64,000 nucleotides of DNA from an uncultured Opitutia bacterium (lineage in GTDB: Bacteria; Verrucomicrobiota; Verrucomicrobiia; Opitutales; Opitutaceae): contig CAIPAH010000007.1 of assembly GCA_903862955.1 (NCBI GenBank), positions 1 to 64,000 on the forward strand. The letters are read 5' to 3'. Made by a program: the position numbers and the translations under genes. Under the pieces are notes generated by a model that worked only from the letters and a program-made list of their open reading frames with translations, ran no database searches and was not told the DNA's origin. Positions 35,983 through 43,776 of the stretch are shown here, piece by piece (position 1 is the stretch's first letter; every line of letters starts with the position of its first letter).

Positions 35983-37971
35983 CTAAACGGAGGGCGCCGG
36001 CTTTTGGGCGAGCTCCGTGCCGGGATTGTCGGCGGGTGGCAGGGCCCGCCACCAGAAGCGGTGCACCCCTACGAGTGCGACGAGGAAAAGCGCCAGGGTC
36101 CACGCGAGGGCGGCGTAGGCGTGGATCATGAACTGCATCGTCAGCAGGAACAACGCGACCTGCGCCACCATGATAAACGGAACGGCAAGGATGTCCTGGC
36201 GGTGCTCGTGCGCGTCGGTCGCGCGCTGCACGGGCGTCAGCTCCGCCCGCAGCGGTCCCCACGCGCCGAACGGCCGCGTGGTGCGGTAGAAATGCCGGAG
36301 GGTTTCGCGCGGTGTCGGCGCGGTAAGCAGCGACCCGATGATGGTCCCGCCGAATGACAGGGCGATCATGAGCAGGAACTGCTGCCATTCCACCATGGTC
36401 GGGGCGACGAGACGCTGCACGATGGACCCGACGCCTCCCAGCGCGGTGCCGGCCACCACGCCCCAGCCGTTGCACCGCCACCAGTAGAGCCGCAGGACCT
36501 GCGGCGCCAGCATGCCGGCGCTGAGGCTCATGACAATCCAAGCCCAGAGGTCGTTGATGCTGCCGGCATTCACGCCCATCCAGAACGCTACGACCAGGAT
36601 AAGCAGCGACGAGACATACGACGCGATGATCAGCTCCCGGTTGGCGGCGGCAGGTCGCAGGCGGTCGCGGTAAATGTCATTCACCATCATCGCGGCGGCC
36701 TGGTTCACGGTGGCTGTGAGCGTGGACATCATCGCGGCCAGCATCGCCACGAGGAAGAATCCGCGAAGCCCCGCGGGCACGCTGTGGAGCAGGACGGCGG
36801 GCAGGATCTGCTCGGGATTGACGATGCCGTTGACGCCGACCAACGGAAGCTTGGCTGACCAACTCGGGCCGAGCACGCCGCGCAGGTCGTCGACCAGGCC
36901 AGCCGGGGCGGACTCGGGATGGTTGATCACCGCGCTGGTGAGGTCGTGCCAGTAGGCTGGGTTTGCGTCGGGAAAATGCCGATGGACGATCGCCGCGGCC
37001 TGTTCCACCAGTTCCGGCCGGGGAAAGAAGCGGTCCACCAAAAGGAGCCCCAGCACGGCGATGCTGATCATCAAGGGCCAACGGAACGCGATCATGAGGC
37101 CCTGGAACATGGACTGCAGCCCGCACTCCCGGTCGCTGCGCGCGCCGAAGTAGCGGCTGTCGGCGCCGGTGCCGAGACCCCCGATGACGTTACGCAGCAG
37201 GTAAAAAGCCGCGAACATGAACAGCGACTGATACATTTCGTAGCCCCGGGGCATGCTGGTGTGGAAATTGGGCGTACTGGAGGTCCAGAGTGCGTTGCCC
37301 GTCACCCGGTTGGCCAGCACCCCGAGCGCAGCGGTGTCCGGCACGGCGTGAAACGCGATGAAGCCAATCAGGATGCAGGCCGCGATGATGATCAGGCCCT
37401 GCACGAAATCGGTCAGCACCACGCCGTAGAAACCCGACATCATCGTGTAGACGGCGCAAATCGCGACCAGCACCCCGGTCACCAGCATCGGCGGATACGG
37501 CACAAATTGGCCGACGAACAGGCTGGTGCCCCGGACAAGATACGCGAGCAAACCGATGCTGAGGACGGTCCACATCACCGCGGTGAGCAACCGCATCCAG
37601 CCCGCGGCGCGGTCGGAACCAAAGCGATAAGTGATCCACTCCGCCGCGGTCAGACAGCCGGACCGCCGGTGCCACTTGCCCGTGAAGGCCATCATGAACG
37701 GCAGGACCAGCACGGCGCCGCCGCGAAACTCGATGAAGAGCCCGCGCGGGCCCAGCAAGTAGAGGAACGACGTGATGATCATCGTGCCGGTCAGGTCGAA
37801 CCAAGCCGTCATGCCTGCGATGCCGAGCAGATACCAAGGCAGCGTGCGGCCCCCGAGGAAATACTCGTCGAGGTTGCGGCCGGCCCTCCGGGTCATGATC
37901 ACGCCGACGACGAGCGTGAGTAGGAAATAGAGCGCAATGATCCAGAGATCGGTCCGGCTGAGCTGGGGCAT
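35983..37971 (-). CDS. Sodium:solute symporter family protein
   Basis: A 662-residue polytopic membrane protein with about 13 hydrophobic segments. The opening YFLLTLVVGVIMTRRAGRNLDEYFLGGRTLPWYLLGIAGM (part: NLDEYFLGGRTLPWYLLG) is the SSS family signature, and MLAAMMSTLTATVNQAAAMMVNDIYRD fits the conserved later helix. It would couple sodium to uptake of a sugar or similar solute. The C-terminal part extends beyond the core (helical, ending PADNPGTELAQK). Start MPQLSRT is selected; nearby ATGs are alternative. A secreted hypothetical lies just upstream. Confidence 0.9.
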   Translation of the reverse strand: MPQLSRTDLWIIALYFLLTLVVGVIMTRRAGRNLDEYFLGGRTLPWYLLGIAGMTAWFDLTGTMIITSFLYLLGPRGLFIEFRGGAVLVLPFMMAFTGKWHRRSGCLTAAEWITYRFGSDRAAGWMRLLTAVMWTVLSIGLLAYLVRGTSLFVGQFVPYPPMLVTGVLVAICAVYTMMSGFYGVVLTDFVQGLIIIAACILIGFIAFHAVPDTAALGVLANRVTGNALWTSSTPNFHTSMPRGYEMYQSLFMFAAFYLLRNVIGGLGTGADSRYFGARSDRECGLQSMFQGLMIAFRWPLMISIAVLGLLLVDRFFPRPELVEQAAAIVHRHFPDANPAYWHDLTSAVINHPESAPAGLVDDLRGVLGPSWSAKLPLVGVNGIVNPEQILPAVLLHSVPAGLRGFFLVAMLAAMMSTLTATVNQAAAMMVNDIYRDRLRPAAANRELIIASYVSSLLILVVAFWMGVNAGSINDLWAWIVMSLSAGMLAPQVLRLYWWRCNGWGVVAGTALGGVGSIVQRLVAPTMVEWQQFLLMIALSFGGTIIGSLLTAPTPRETLRHFYRTTRPFGAWGPLRAELTPVQRATDAHEHRQDILAVPFIMVAQVALFLLTMQFMIHAYAALAWTLALFLVALVGVHRFWWRALPPADNPGTELAQKPAPSV

Positions 37972-38056
37972 GGGGGTGATGATCGCATAGACCGAACCCC
38001 CGGTCGGCTCAAGCGTTCCGTCCCCTGCTCCGCCCGCCGTGGTGAGCCCCTGGCAA

Positions 38057-38881
38057 TTATCGGTTCTGTTCCGGCACGACCTCAGGTGAGCCGACGTCGA
38101 CGTGACCAATCGGCAGAGGCCTATAGAGGTCGATTTCCTTATCCGCCACTTCCTTGTCGAAGAGTGGCGCCCCGGCTTTGAGCATGGCTTCGGCCAGGCT
38201 ATTGAGATCCCGGTTGTCCGGATCGTCCGCCACGATGATGGTTTTCCAGAGCATTTTGGACTTGTCCGTCGGAATTTGCGGGTAGGCCCACGCGGTCACC
38301 CGGATGAAGAGTTTCTCGTATTGGGCTTTTTGCTGTTTCGCCATGTAACCCGCCTGCATTTCGTCGAACAGCTGCGCTCCGTCGCCGACTACGGTCATTT
38401 CCGGAATCCCGCCCACTCCCTTTTGAACTGCTCCGAGGTCCCGATCGTAAGGATTTCGCACGTAGCCGCGGCCATAGCTCACCGTCAGCAGAATGTCCGG
38501 TTTGCTCCCCTTGGCACACGGTTTGAACCCGTTGGCGGAAAGTTCGCGATTCAGGATCGCCAGCATCGCATTCGCATCAACGGGTCGAATGAGTTTTTGC
38601 TCCTGCTTCACTTCAGAGACGGCCAGCACGGCATAAACCTTTGAATGCCCGCCTTCAGCTGAATGTTTGCCATCCAGGTGCAACCAACCGTCGATGACCT
38701 TGGTGCGCACGCCGATGTTAGCTTGCTCCGACTGCGCGCGGGCGACGTTTGTCCCAAGGCTGAGACAAACCGCGGCGAGCAGGCCGAGAAGACGTGTGCG
38801 CCTAGAAAAACGGAAGAGACTGATGCTTTTGACTAGCTTGCCGGGTAAGGATCGGACGGCTGCGATCTTCATGGAGTTCAA
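38057..38881 (-). CDS. Exported hypothetical protein
   Basis: A 274-residue protein with an N-terminal signal (hydrophobic core RLLGLLAAVCLSLG, cleavage near NVARAQ). The mature part contains AILNRELSANGFKPCAKGSKPDILLTVSYGRG, reminiscent of DUF4136-type exported proteins that match GF...PDLLV. Two ATGs at the start (38881, 38872) are possible. It precedes the symporter by about 85 bases. Its base composition is visibly lower in GC than most neighbours, which may mean later arrival. Confidence 0.68.
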   Translation of the reverse strand: MNSMKIAAVRSLPGKLVKSISLFRFSRRTRLLGLLAAVCLSLGTNVARAQSEQANIGVRTKVIDGWLHLDGKHSAEGGHSKVYAVLAVSEVKQEQKLIRPVDANAMLAILNRELSANGFKPCAKGSKPDILLTVSYGRGYVRNPYDRDLGAVQKGVGGIPEMTVVGDGAQLFDEMQAGYMAKQQKAQYEKLFIRVTAWAYPQIPTDKSKMLWKTIIVADDPDNRDLNSLAEAMLKAGAPLFDKEVADKEIDLYRPLPIGHVDVGSPEVVPEQNR

Positions 38882-39066
38882 GGGTGATGCCTAGAAGGTC
38901 TAGGTTTTATCCCTAGACAGTCAAGGCCTATGCGACATCTGTCGCTGGAGAACCCCGATGGCCACAGCCTCGAACTCGGCCTCATACTTACCGGCAAGCC
39001 TGCACGGCTACTTTTTACTGGCCTGCTCTTGTGTCCGCGGCGGGTGCTGTTGCTATCCGCCCGGAC

Positions 39067-39477
39067 TCAGCCCGTGCCGTCGTTGTTCATCGCCTTCTTC
39101 GTCTCGAGCAGCATGCGGAGATTGTCCATTTCGCTCTGCATCGATTGCTGCTGGAGCTGCTCGTATTGCTTGCGCGCCTGTTTTTTGTGGTCCTCGGACG
39201 CGTTCGGGTCCTCGAGTTGCTTGCGCGCCCGCGCGTCGAGCCGCTGCTGTTGCTGGTCAATCTGGTATTGCAGGTAGCGGGCGTGGCACACGCGAATGAG
39301 CTTGTAGACGACCACACTCGCGCCGACCGACACCGTCGGGATCATCAGCAGGAAATTCTTCTTGGTCTCCGGATCTTCAATATTGGCCGCGAGATAGGTC
39401 ATGACGGTACCCACCGTGGCGCCGGTGACGCCCGCGCCGATCTTCTTGGCCTGCGGTTCCTTAACGGGCTTCGTCAT
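39067..39477 (-). CDS. Hypothetical protein with membrane segment and coiled coil
   Basis: A 136-residue protein with hydrophobic stretches near 15-30 and 42-60 and a Gln/Lys/Glu-rich coiled-coil tail from about residue 70 (QYQIDQQQQRLDARARKQ). I recognise no domain. Its ATG overlaps the upstream stop as ATGA, so it is translationally coupled to the gene at 39474. Confidence 0.65.
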   Translation of the reverse strand: MTKPVKEPQAKKIGAGVTGATVGTVMTYLAANIEDPETKKNFLLMIPTVSVGASVVVYKLIRVCHARYLQYQIDQQQQRLDARARKQLEDPNASEDHKKQARKQYEQLQQQSMQSEMDNLRMLLETKKAMNNDGTG

Positions 39478-39923
39478 ACCTCGGTGGCTGGCGCGCGGCC
39501 CTGCATGTAGTCCCGGAACATCCCCAGGCCATACGTGAGCGAGCGGAGCGCCCGTTCGAAGATGGGCTTGAAACTGTCCTTGTCCGGCAGGAACGCCTCG
39601 AAGCTGGCGTTCACGTTGCGCCGGGGTTTGGACACGGCGAGCTTCACGACCTTTGAGACGCGGTTGGCGTAGTTGCAGGCGTGCAGCGCCTTCACGAGAT
39701 CCTCGTCGGTCGCGAGCGGCCAGAAGTTCGGCAGGATCACGCGGAAGAAACCCTCGTCGTCGTTCAGCGTGGAGATGTAGCACGTGAAGCCCTCCTTCAT
39801 GAATTCGACGTCGCCGTCGGCATCGATCTTGGGGCGGTAACCCTGCTCGCTGAGATATTGCAGGAAATATTCCCCCCGCGCGGCGCGGGCGGCTTTGACT
39901 TCAGCTTCGGTTTTTTCGGCCAT
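39474..39923 (-). CDS. YbjN-like small protein (tentative)
   Basis: A 149-residue acidic protein. DVEFMKEGFTCYISTLNDDEGFFRVIL (about 39-65) and ALHACNYANRVSKVVKLAV resemble YbjN and type-III-chaperone-like folds, which bind protein partners. It is the first gene of a two-gene unit with the coiled-coil protein. Identity rests on pattern only. Confidence 0.6.
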   Translation of the reverse strand: MAEKTEAEVKAARAARGEYFLQYLSEQGYRPKIDADGDVEFMKEGFTCYISTLNDDEGFFRVILPNFWPLATDEDLVKALHACNYANRVSKVVKLAVSKPRRNVNASFEAFLPDKDSFKPIFERALRSLTYGLGMFRDYMQGRAPATEV

Positions 39924-40136
39924 GGCGGAAGAGGTTTGAGGTCCGGTCGGAAACGGGGTGATCCCGGGGAAGAGAGTCCGACTCGCTGTCGTTTTTCCTA
40001 ACGAGTGCCGCGTCCGGCGCGAGTGAAAACCAGCGGAATTTCGCCCTTGCAGGATGCAATCGCTGCCGCGCAATCGCCGTCGTCAGTCACCATGCGTGAC
40101 GTCCACGGGCGACTGGGCGATCGCGCATTGCACGGG

Positions 40137-40586
40137 CTAACGCAGCACGCCGCGGCGGCTCATCGCACGGGCGTAGAACCAAAGCAGGAAGGCCGCGATC
40201 CAGATGATTGCGCTGAAAACGAGCGGAGCGGCGCCCCGCCCCATGACTTTCAAGCCGTCCGACAGCACGTAATTGTAGAGCGTGGTGAGGACCATCGCGA
40301 CGATGGACATGAGAAAGATTCCCACGGCGAGACGCCGGCGGGCGAGCAGCGCGAGTGATCCGAGCACGCTGCCCCAGGTGGCGATGCCCCAGGTGACAAC
40401 AGCCCACAGCGGGAAGTGGTTGAAATAATCGAGCTGTGCCGGGGTCAGGTTCTTCAGATACGCGGTGTTGTGGGTCTCGCTCATGAAGAAGTCGAACGCG
40501 CCGCCCATGTTCCAGAGCAGCGAGAGGACGCCGACAATCCAAAGGTGCCACGGCATTTTTGGCAGTTGCGGGGTGTCATCAGCCAT
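40137..40586 (-). CDS. Small hypothetical membrane protein
   Basis: A 149-residue protein with about four hydrophobic segments beginning MPWHLWIVGVLSLLWNMGGAFDF. The rest includes TWGIATWGSVLGSLALLAR and FSAIIWIAAFLLWFYA. It resembles a widespread uncharacterised four-helix inner-membrane family. Stands alone. The ATG of MADDTPQ is used; one 4 codons upstream is possible. Confidence 0.68.
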   Translation of the reverse strand: MADDTPQLPKMPWHLWIVGVLSLLWNMGGAFDFFMSETHNTAYLKNLTPAQLDYFNHFPLWAVVTWGIATWGSVLGSLALLARRRLAVGIFLMSIVAMVLTTLYNYVLSDGLKVMGRGAAPLVFSAIIWIAAFLLWFYARAMSRRGVLR

Positions 40587-40660
40587 GGCCCGAGGCAAAT
40601 CGGCCAGGCGTTTTAGTCAATCCTCGCTCGTAACAACCGGCCTGCGGTGCCGGCCTCCCC

Positions 40661-41818
40661 TCACCGGCCGATTAGCTCGGCCACGGCTGACAGGCGCGGA
40701 ATGCGCTCACACGCCACCTTGATCGCCACGAGGATCGGCACCGCCAGCCAAGCGCCGGGAATGCCCCAAAGCCAGGTCCAGAAGATGAGCGAGATGAAGA
40801 TCATGACTGGGTTGAGCAGGCAGCGCCGCCCCAGCAGGACGGGCGTTACCAGGTTCGACTCCAGCAAGTGCAGCAGCAAATACCACAGGCCAGGCAGGAC
40901 CCCCGTGCCAAAGTTGGGGAAATTCAGCAGGCCGACGAGGCTGACCAACAGAATGCCCGCGTAGGGACCGAAATACGGGATGAAGTTCAATACGGCGGCG
41001 CAGACTCCCCACATTGCGGCGTTGGGCACACCGAGCAGGGCGAGGCCGGCCCCGACAAGCAGTCCCAAAGAAAAGTTGATCAACGTGACGGCAAAGAGGT
41101 AATCGGAAATGCCCCGCTGGATCTCATGGCTGATCTCCACCGCCTGGATTTTGCCGCGCAGCGTGGGCGTCATGGTCACGAGTTTTTCCAATGGACGGCT
41201 GCCTGCCGCAAGCAGCAGGTAGGTCAGGATGATCGTGGCGACCGTCAGTTCCAGGAAGGCGCTGGTCCATGTCACCCAGCCGGTGCCCGCCGCCGGCGGT
41301 TTGACCTCGACGACGGTCGGGGCCTTGGAACTCGCCGCCGGTGCCTTTTCCGGGGCGGTGGAAACGAGCTTGTCGACGGCCGCCGCGGCCTCGTTGAACC
41401 GGGGCGCGAGCGCGAGCAGGGATCGCGCGCGCTGCCGCAGTTGGTCCACGTGAATGGGTGCGTCCTTCATCCACTGCATCGCTGGGTGGCTGAGGCGAAC
41501 GAAACTGAGGGTGACCAGCGTGAGCACGCAGGCCATCACCAGCGCCGCGCCTGCCGGCGCCGGGATGCGAATCACCTCCAGCCAGCGCATCACCGGTCGG
41601 AACGTCATCGTGGCGAAGCTCGCGAGGAAGATGGGCAACAGCACGGGCCGGCCGAAATACAGGAAGGCGATCAGCCCAAGTGCCGCCAAGGTTGTGACCG
41701 CCCAGGTGATCCGATTGCGGGGGCGAACCGACGCAGGCTTTTCCGCGGCCACGCCATCGGGCGGCGCCGGCGGGGGCGTCTGTTCGGTGGGGAGCGGAGC
41801 GGTCCGCGTTGAGTGCAC
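40661..41818 (-). CDS. AI-2E family (PerM/TqsA-like) transporter
   Basis: A 385-residue membrane protein with about eight hydrophobic segments. LNFIPYFGPYAGILLVSLVG and the C-terminal GRRCLLNPVMIFISLIFWTWLWGIPGAWLAVP (partly: LNPVMIFISLIFWTWLWGIP) are typical of the AI-2E/UPF0118 family. Members export small molecules or act as antiporters. A soluble loop (about 125-190) is rich in Ala and Lys and is unusual in length. No partner gene is adjacent. Confidence 0.87.
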   Translation of the reverse strand: MHSTRTAPLPTEQTPPPAPPDGVAAEKPASVRPRNRITWAVTTLAALGLIAFLYFGRPVLLPIFLASFATMTFRPVMRWLEVIRIPAPAGAALVMACVLTLVTLSFVRLSHPAMQWMKDAPIHVDQLRQRARSLLALAPRFNEAAAAVDKLVSTAPEKAPAASSKAPTVVEVKPPAAGTGWVTWTSAFLELTVATIILTYLLLAAGSRPLEKLVTMTPTLRGKIQAVEISHEIQRGISDYLFAVTLINFSLGLLVGAGLALLGVPNAAMWGVCAAVLNFIPYFGPYAGILLVSLVGLLNFPNFGTGVLPGLWYLLLHLLESNLVTPVLLGRRCLLNPVMIFISLIFWTWLWGIPGAWLAVPILVAIKVACERIPRLSAVAELIGR

Positions 41819-42011
41819 GGCTACACCGTCCGTTTTTTCATGCGTCGGTTCCGGTTAAACACGGTCCTTCAGCGCGCACTCATGGCCATCATCCCGCTGG
41901 ACGACGGGCCAAAATGTGCGCGGAACTCCGCATTAATTGCTCAGTTGCGAGGCCGGGCGGGGATTGCGTGCGTGCCGCGCGAGGTCAAGCATGCCGGGCG
42001 GAGGAATACCG

Positions 42012-43379
42012 ATGATCATCCCAACCATCTATGCCAGCCAGACCGGAGCGGCGCTGAATTCGAACGTGGAGACGGGCGGCGGCACCGATGACACCGCCAT
42101 CCTGCAGCAAGCCCTCGACCAAGCCCAAGCGGGCGGCGGCGTGCGCCTGATCATGGACGGGGCCGCACTCGTCACCGGCCTCCGCATCCACTCCAACACG
42201 ACGATCGAATGCCTCAACCCGGCCTGCGGCTTCTTCCAAGCCAGCCATTCCAACCGGGCGTTGCTGACCAACGCGCGGCCGTCCACCGGCGACATTCTCG
42301 ACCGCAACATCCAACTGCTCGGCGGCACGTATAACCAGAACTGTCTCAACCAGGCGCACCACGTGCCGTCGGAGGTGCATTACTCCAAGGCGGACTACCT
42401 CGTGGTGGCGCTGGCGTTCTTCGGCGTCGAAAACCTGCTCATCCGTGACGTGACCGTGCGCGACCAGCGGACCTTCGCCTTCCTGATCACCAACTGGCTC
42501 AAGGTGACGATGGAAAACATCCGGCTCGAGCTGCCGGGCTTCATCCACGGCGGAAACCAGGATGGCATCCACGTGCAAGGTCCGGGGCGTTTCCTCGTCC
42601 TGCGCAACATTCAGGGACGCACAGGCGACGACTTCATCGCGTTGAATGGCGATGAGGAAACCATCGGCGAGAAGAGTTTCATGAATGCCTACGCGACCGT
42701 GGGGCCGATTTCCGATGTGCTGGTCGACACCGTGATGGTGGACGACGCGTCGCAGGTCCTGCGCATCTTGTCGCGCCAGAGCCGGATCGACCGTGTCACC
42801 GTCCGCAACGTCACCGGCTATTACCGCAGCTTCGGGTTCTACCTCAGTGCGTGGGACTACCGTAGCAAGAAGCTGCCGGGCGACTTCGGCACGCTCGTGT
42901 TCGACAATATCGACCTGCGGCAGACCAAGCCGAACTACACTTACACCGAGCCGTTTCTTTTCCGTGTCTCGGGCCGGCATGAGAGCCTGACGCTGCGGAA
43001 CGTGCACTACCACGACCCGTCGGACGACCGCTACCTGCTGCACCTTGAGGGACACAGTGACATCCCCGAAATGGGCGACTCGCCCGCGGACGTCACATCG
43101 CTGGTGATCGAGGGACTGCATATCCAGGATCGCGGACCGACCCCGCAGACGCGGCCCTACATCCGCGCGAGCGGCCATGTCCGCAGCCTGGTTATCCGCA
43201 ACAGCGAGATCCTGGCCGCGCCCGGAAAGAATGCGGTGTTCCTGGCCACGGTCGGCGACCTGGCACGGATCGACCACCTCGTACTTGCCAATCTCGTCAC
43301 CCAGAATGTGGACGAACTGGTGTCGGATGTGGGCAGGCAGATCACGCGGACCGACGCCCAGGGCGTGGTCGCAGGGTGA
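42012..43379 (+). CDS. Right-handed beta-helix protein, GH28 polygalacturonase-like
   Basis: A 455-residue protein built of beta-helix turns (repeated L-I-R-N/V-T-V patterns). GGNQDGIHVQG (180-190) and GRTGDDFIAL (202-211) correspond to the catalytic NTDG and GDD motifs of GH28 polygalacturonases, so Asp184, Asp206 and Asp207 are candidates. The usual GHG element is not evident (ASQVLRIL in that region). No signal peptide is seen. It may cleave pectin-like oligosaccharides in the cytoplasm or be a divergent lyase/hydrolase. Start ATG MIIPTIYASQ is chosen. Confidence 0.72.
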   Translation: MIIPTIYASQTGAALNSNVETGGGTDDTAILQQALDQAQAGGGVRLIMDGAALVTGLRIHSNTTIECLNPACGFFQASHSNRALLTNARPSTGDILDRNIQLLGGTYNQNCLNQAHHVPSEVHYSKADYLVVALAFFGVENLLIRDVTVRDQRTFAFLITNWLKVTMENIRLELPGFIHGGNQDGIHVQGPGRFLVLRNIQGRTGDDFIALNGDEETIGEKSFMNAYATVGPISDVLVDTVMVDDASQVLRILSRQSRIDRVTVRNVTGYYRSFGFYLSAWDYRSKKLPGDFGTLVFDNIDLRQTKPNYTYTEPFLFRVSGRHESLTLRNVHYHDPSDDRYLLHLEGHSDIPEMGDSPADVTSLVIEGLHIQDRGPTPQTRPYIRASGHVRSLVIRNSEILAAPGKNAVFLATVGDLARIDHLVLANLVTQNVDELVSDVGRQITRTDAQGVVAG

Positions 43380-43417
43380 GCCTGCGACCGGCCCAGTTCA
43401 TCCGGGCGCGCGCCTGC

Positions 43418-43771
43418 CTAGAGCTCGTTGATGATGTGCGGATCGATGGCGACGCGCGCGCCTGTGCTGTCCTGCACCAGGTTGGCGGTGTATTTGTGGG
43501 CACCCACGTCTGACGGCAAATTGCGATTGAGCACGCGGACGCGGTCCTTTCCCCGGCCGCTTCCCGGGTGCTTGCCGTCCGAGAAAATTCCGCCGGCATT
43601 GTCCAACACGACGGGATCCGGCGACTGGGACCAGCTCCAATCGCCGGCCGCGGACGGATCGATCACAAAGAAGATGGCCACGCCGCGGCCGTGGGCCTGC
43701 GTGATATGAACCTGGTCCGGCGTGCAGGTATGGTTGACCGGGTTAACGACGACGGTGGGAGGCTGCGGCAT
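43418..43771 (-). CDS. Small beta-rich hypothetical protein paired with the TIR gene
   Basis: A 117-residue protein without a signal peptide, with a beta-sandwich-like pattern: N-terminal PTVVVNPVNHTC, a middle FFVIDPSAAGDWSWSQSP and a C-terminal HKYTANLVQDSTGARVAIDPHIINE. The HKYTA...DPHII ending occurs in small Ig/cupredoxin-like proteins, but I cannot name a family. It starts 5 bases after the TIR-TPR gene and is very likely cotranscribed. Confidence 0.6.
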   Translation of the reverse strand: MPQPPTVVVNPVNHTCTPDQVHITQAHGRGVAIFFVIDPSAAGDWSWSQSPDPVVLDNAGGIFSDGKHPGSGRGKDRVRVLNRNLPSDVGAHKYTANLVQDSTGARVAIDPHIINEL

Positions 43772-43776
43772 GGGAA

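Noticed and set aside
35951-35998. CCGGCGCC...GGCGCCGG hairpin at the symporter end
   Set aside because: On the symporter strand it is followed by A residues, not T, so it is not called a terminator.
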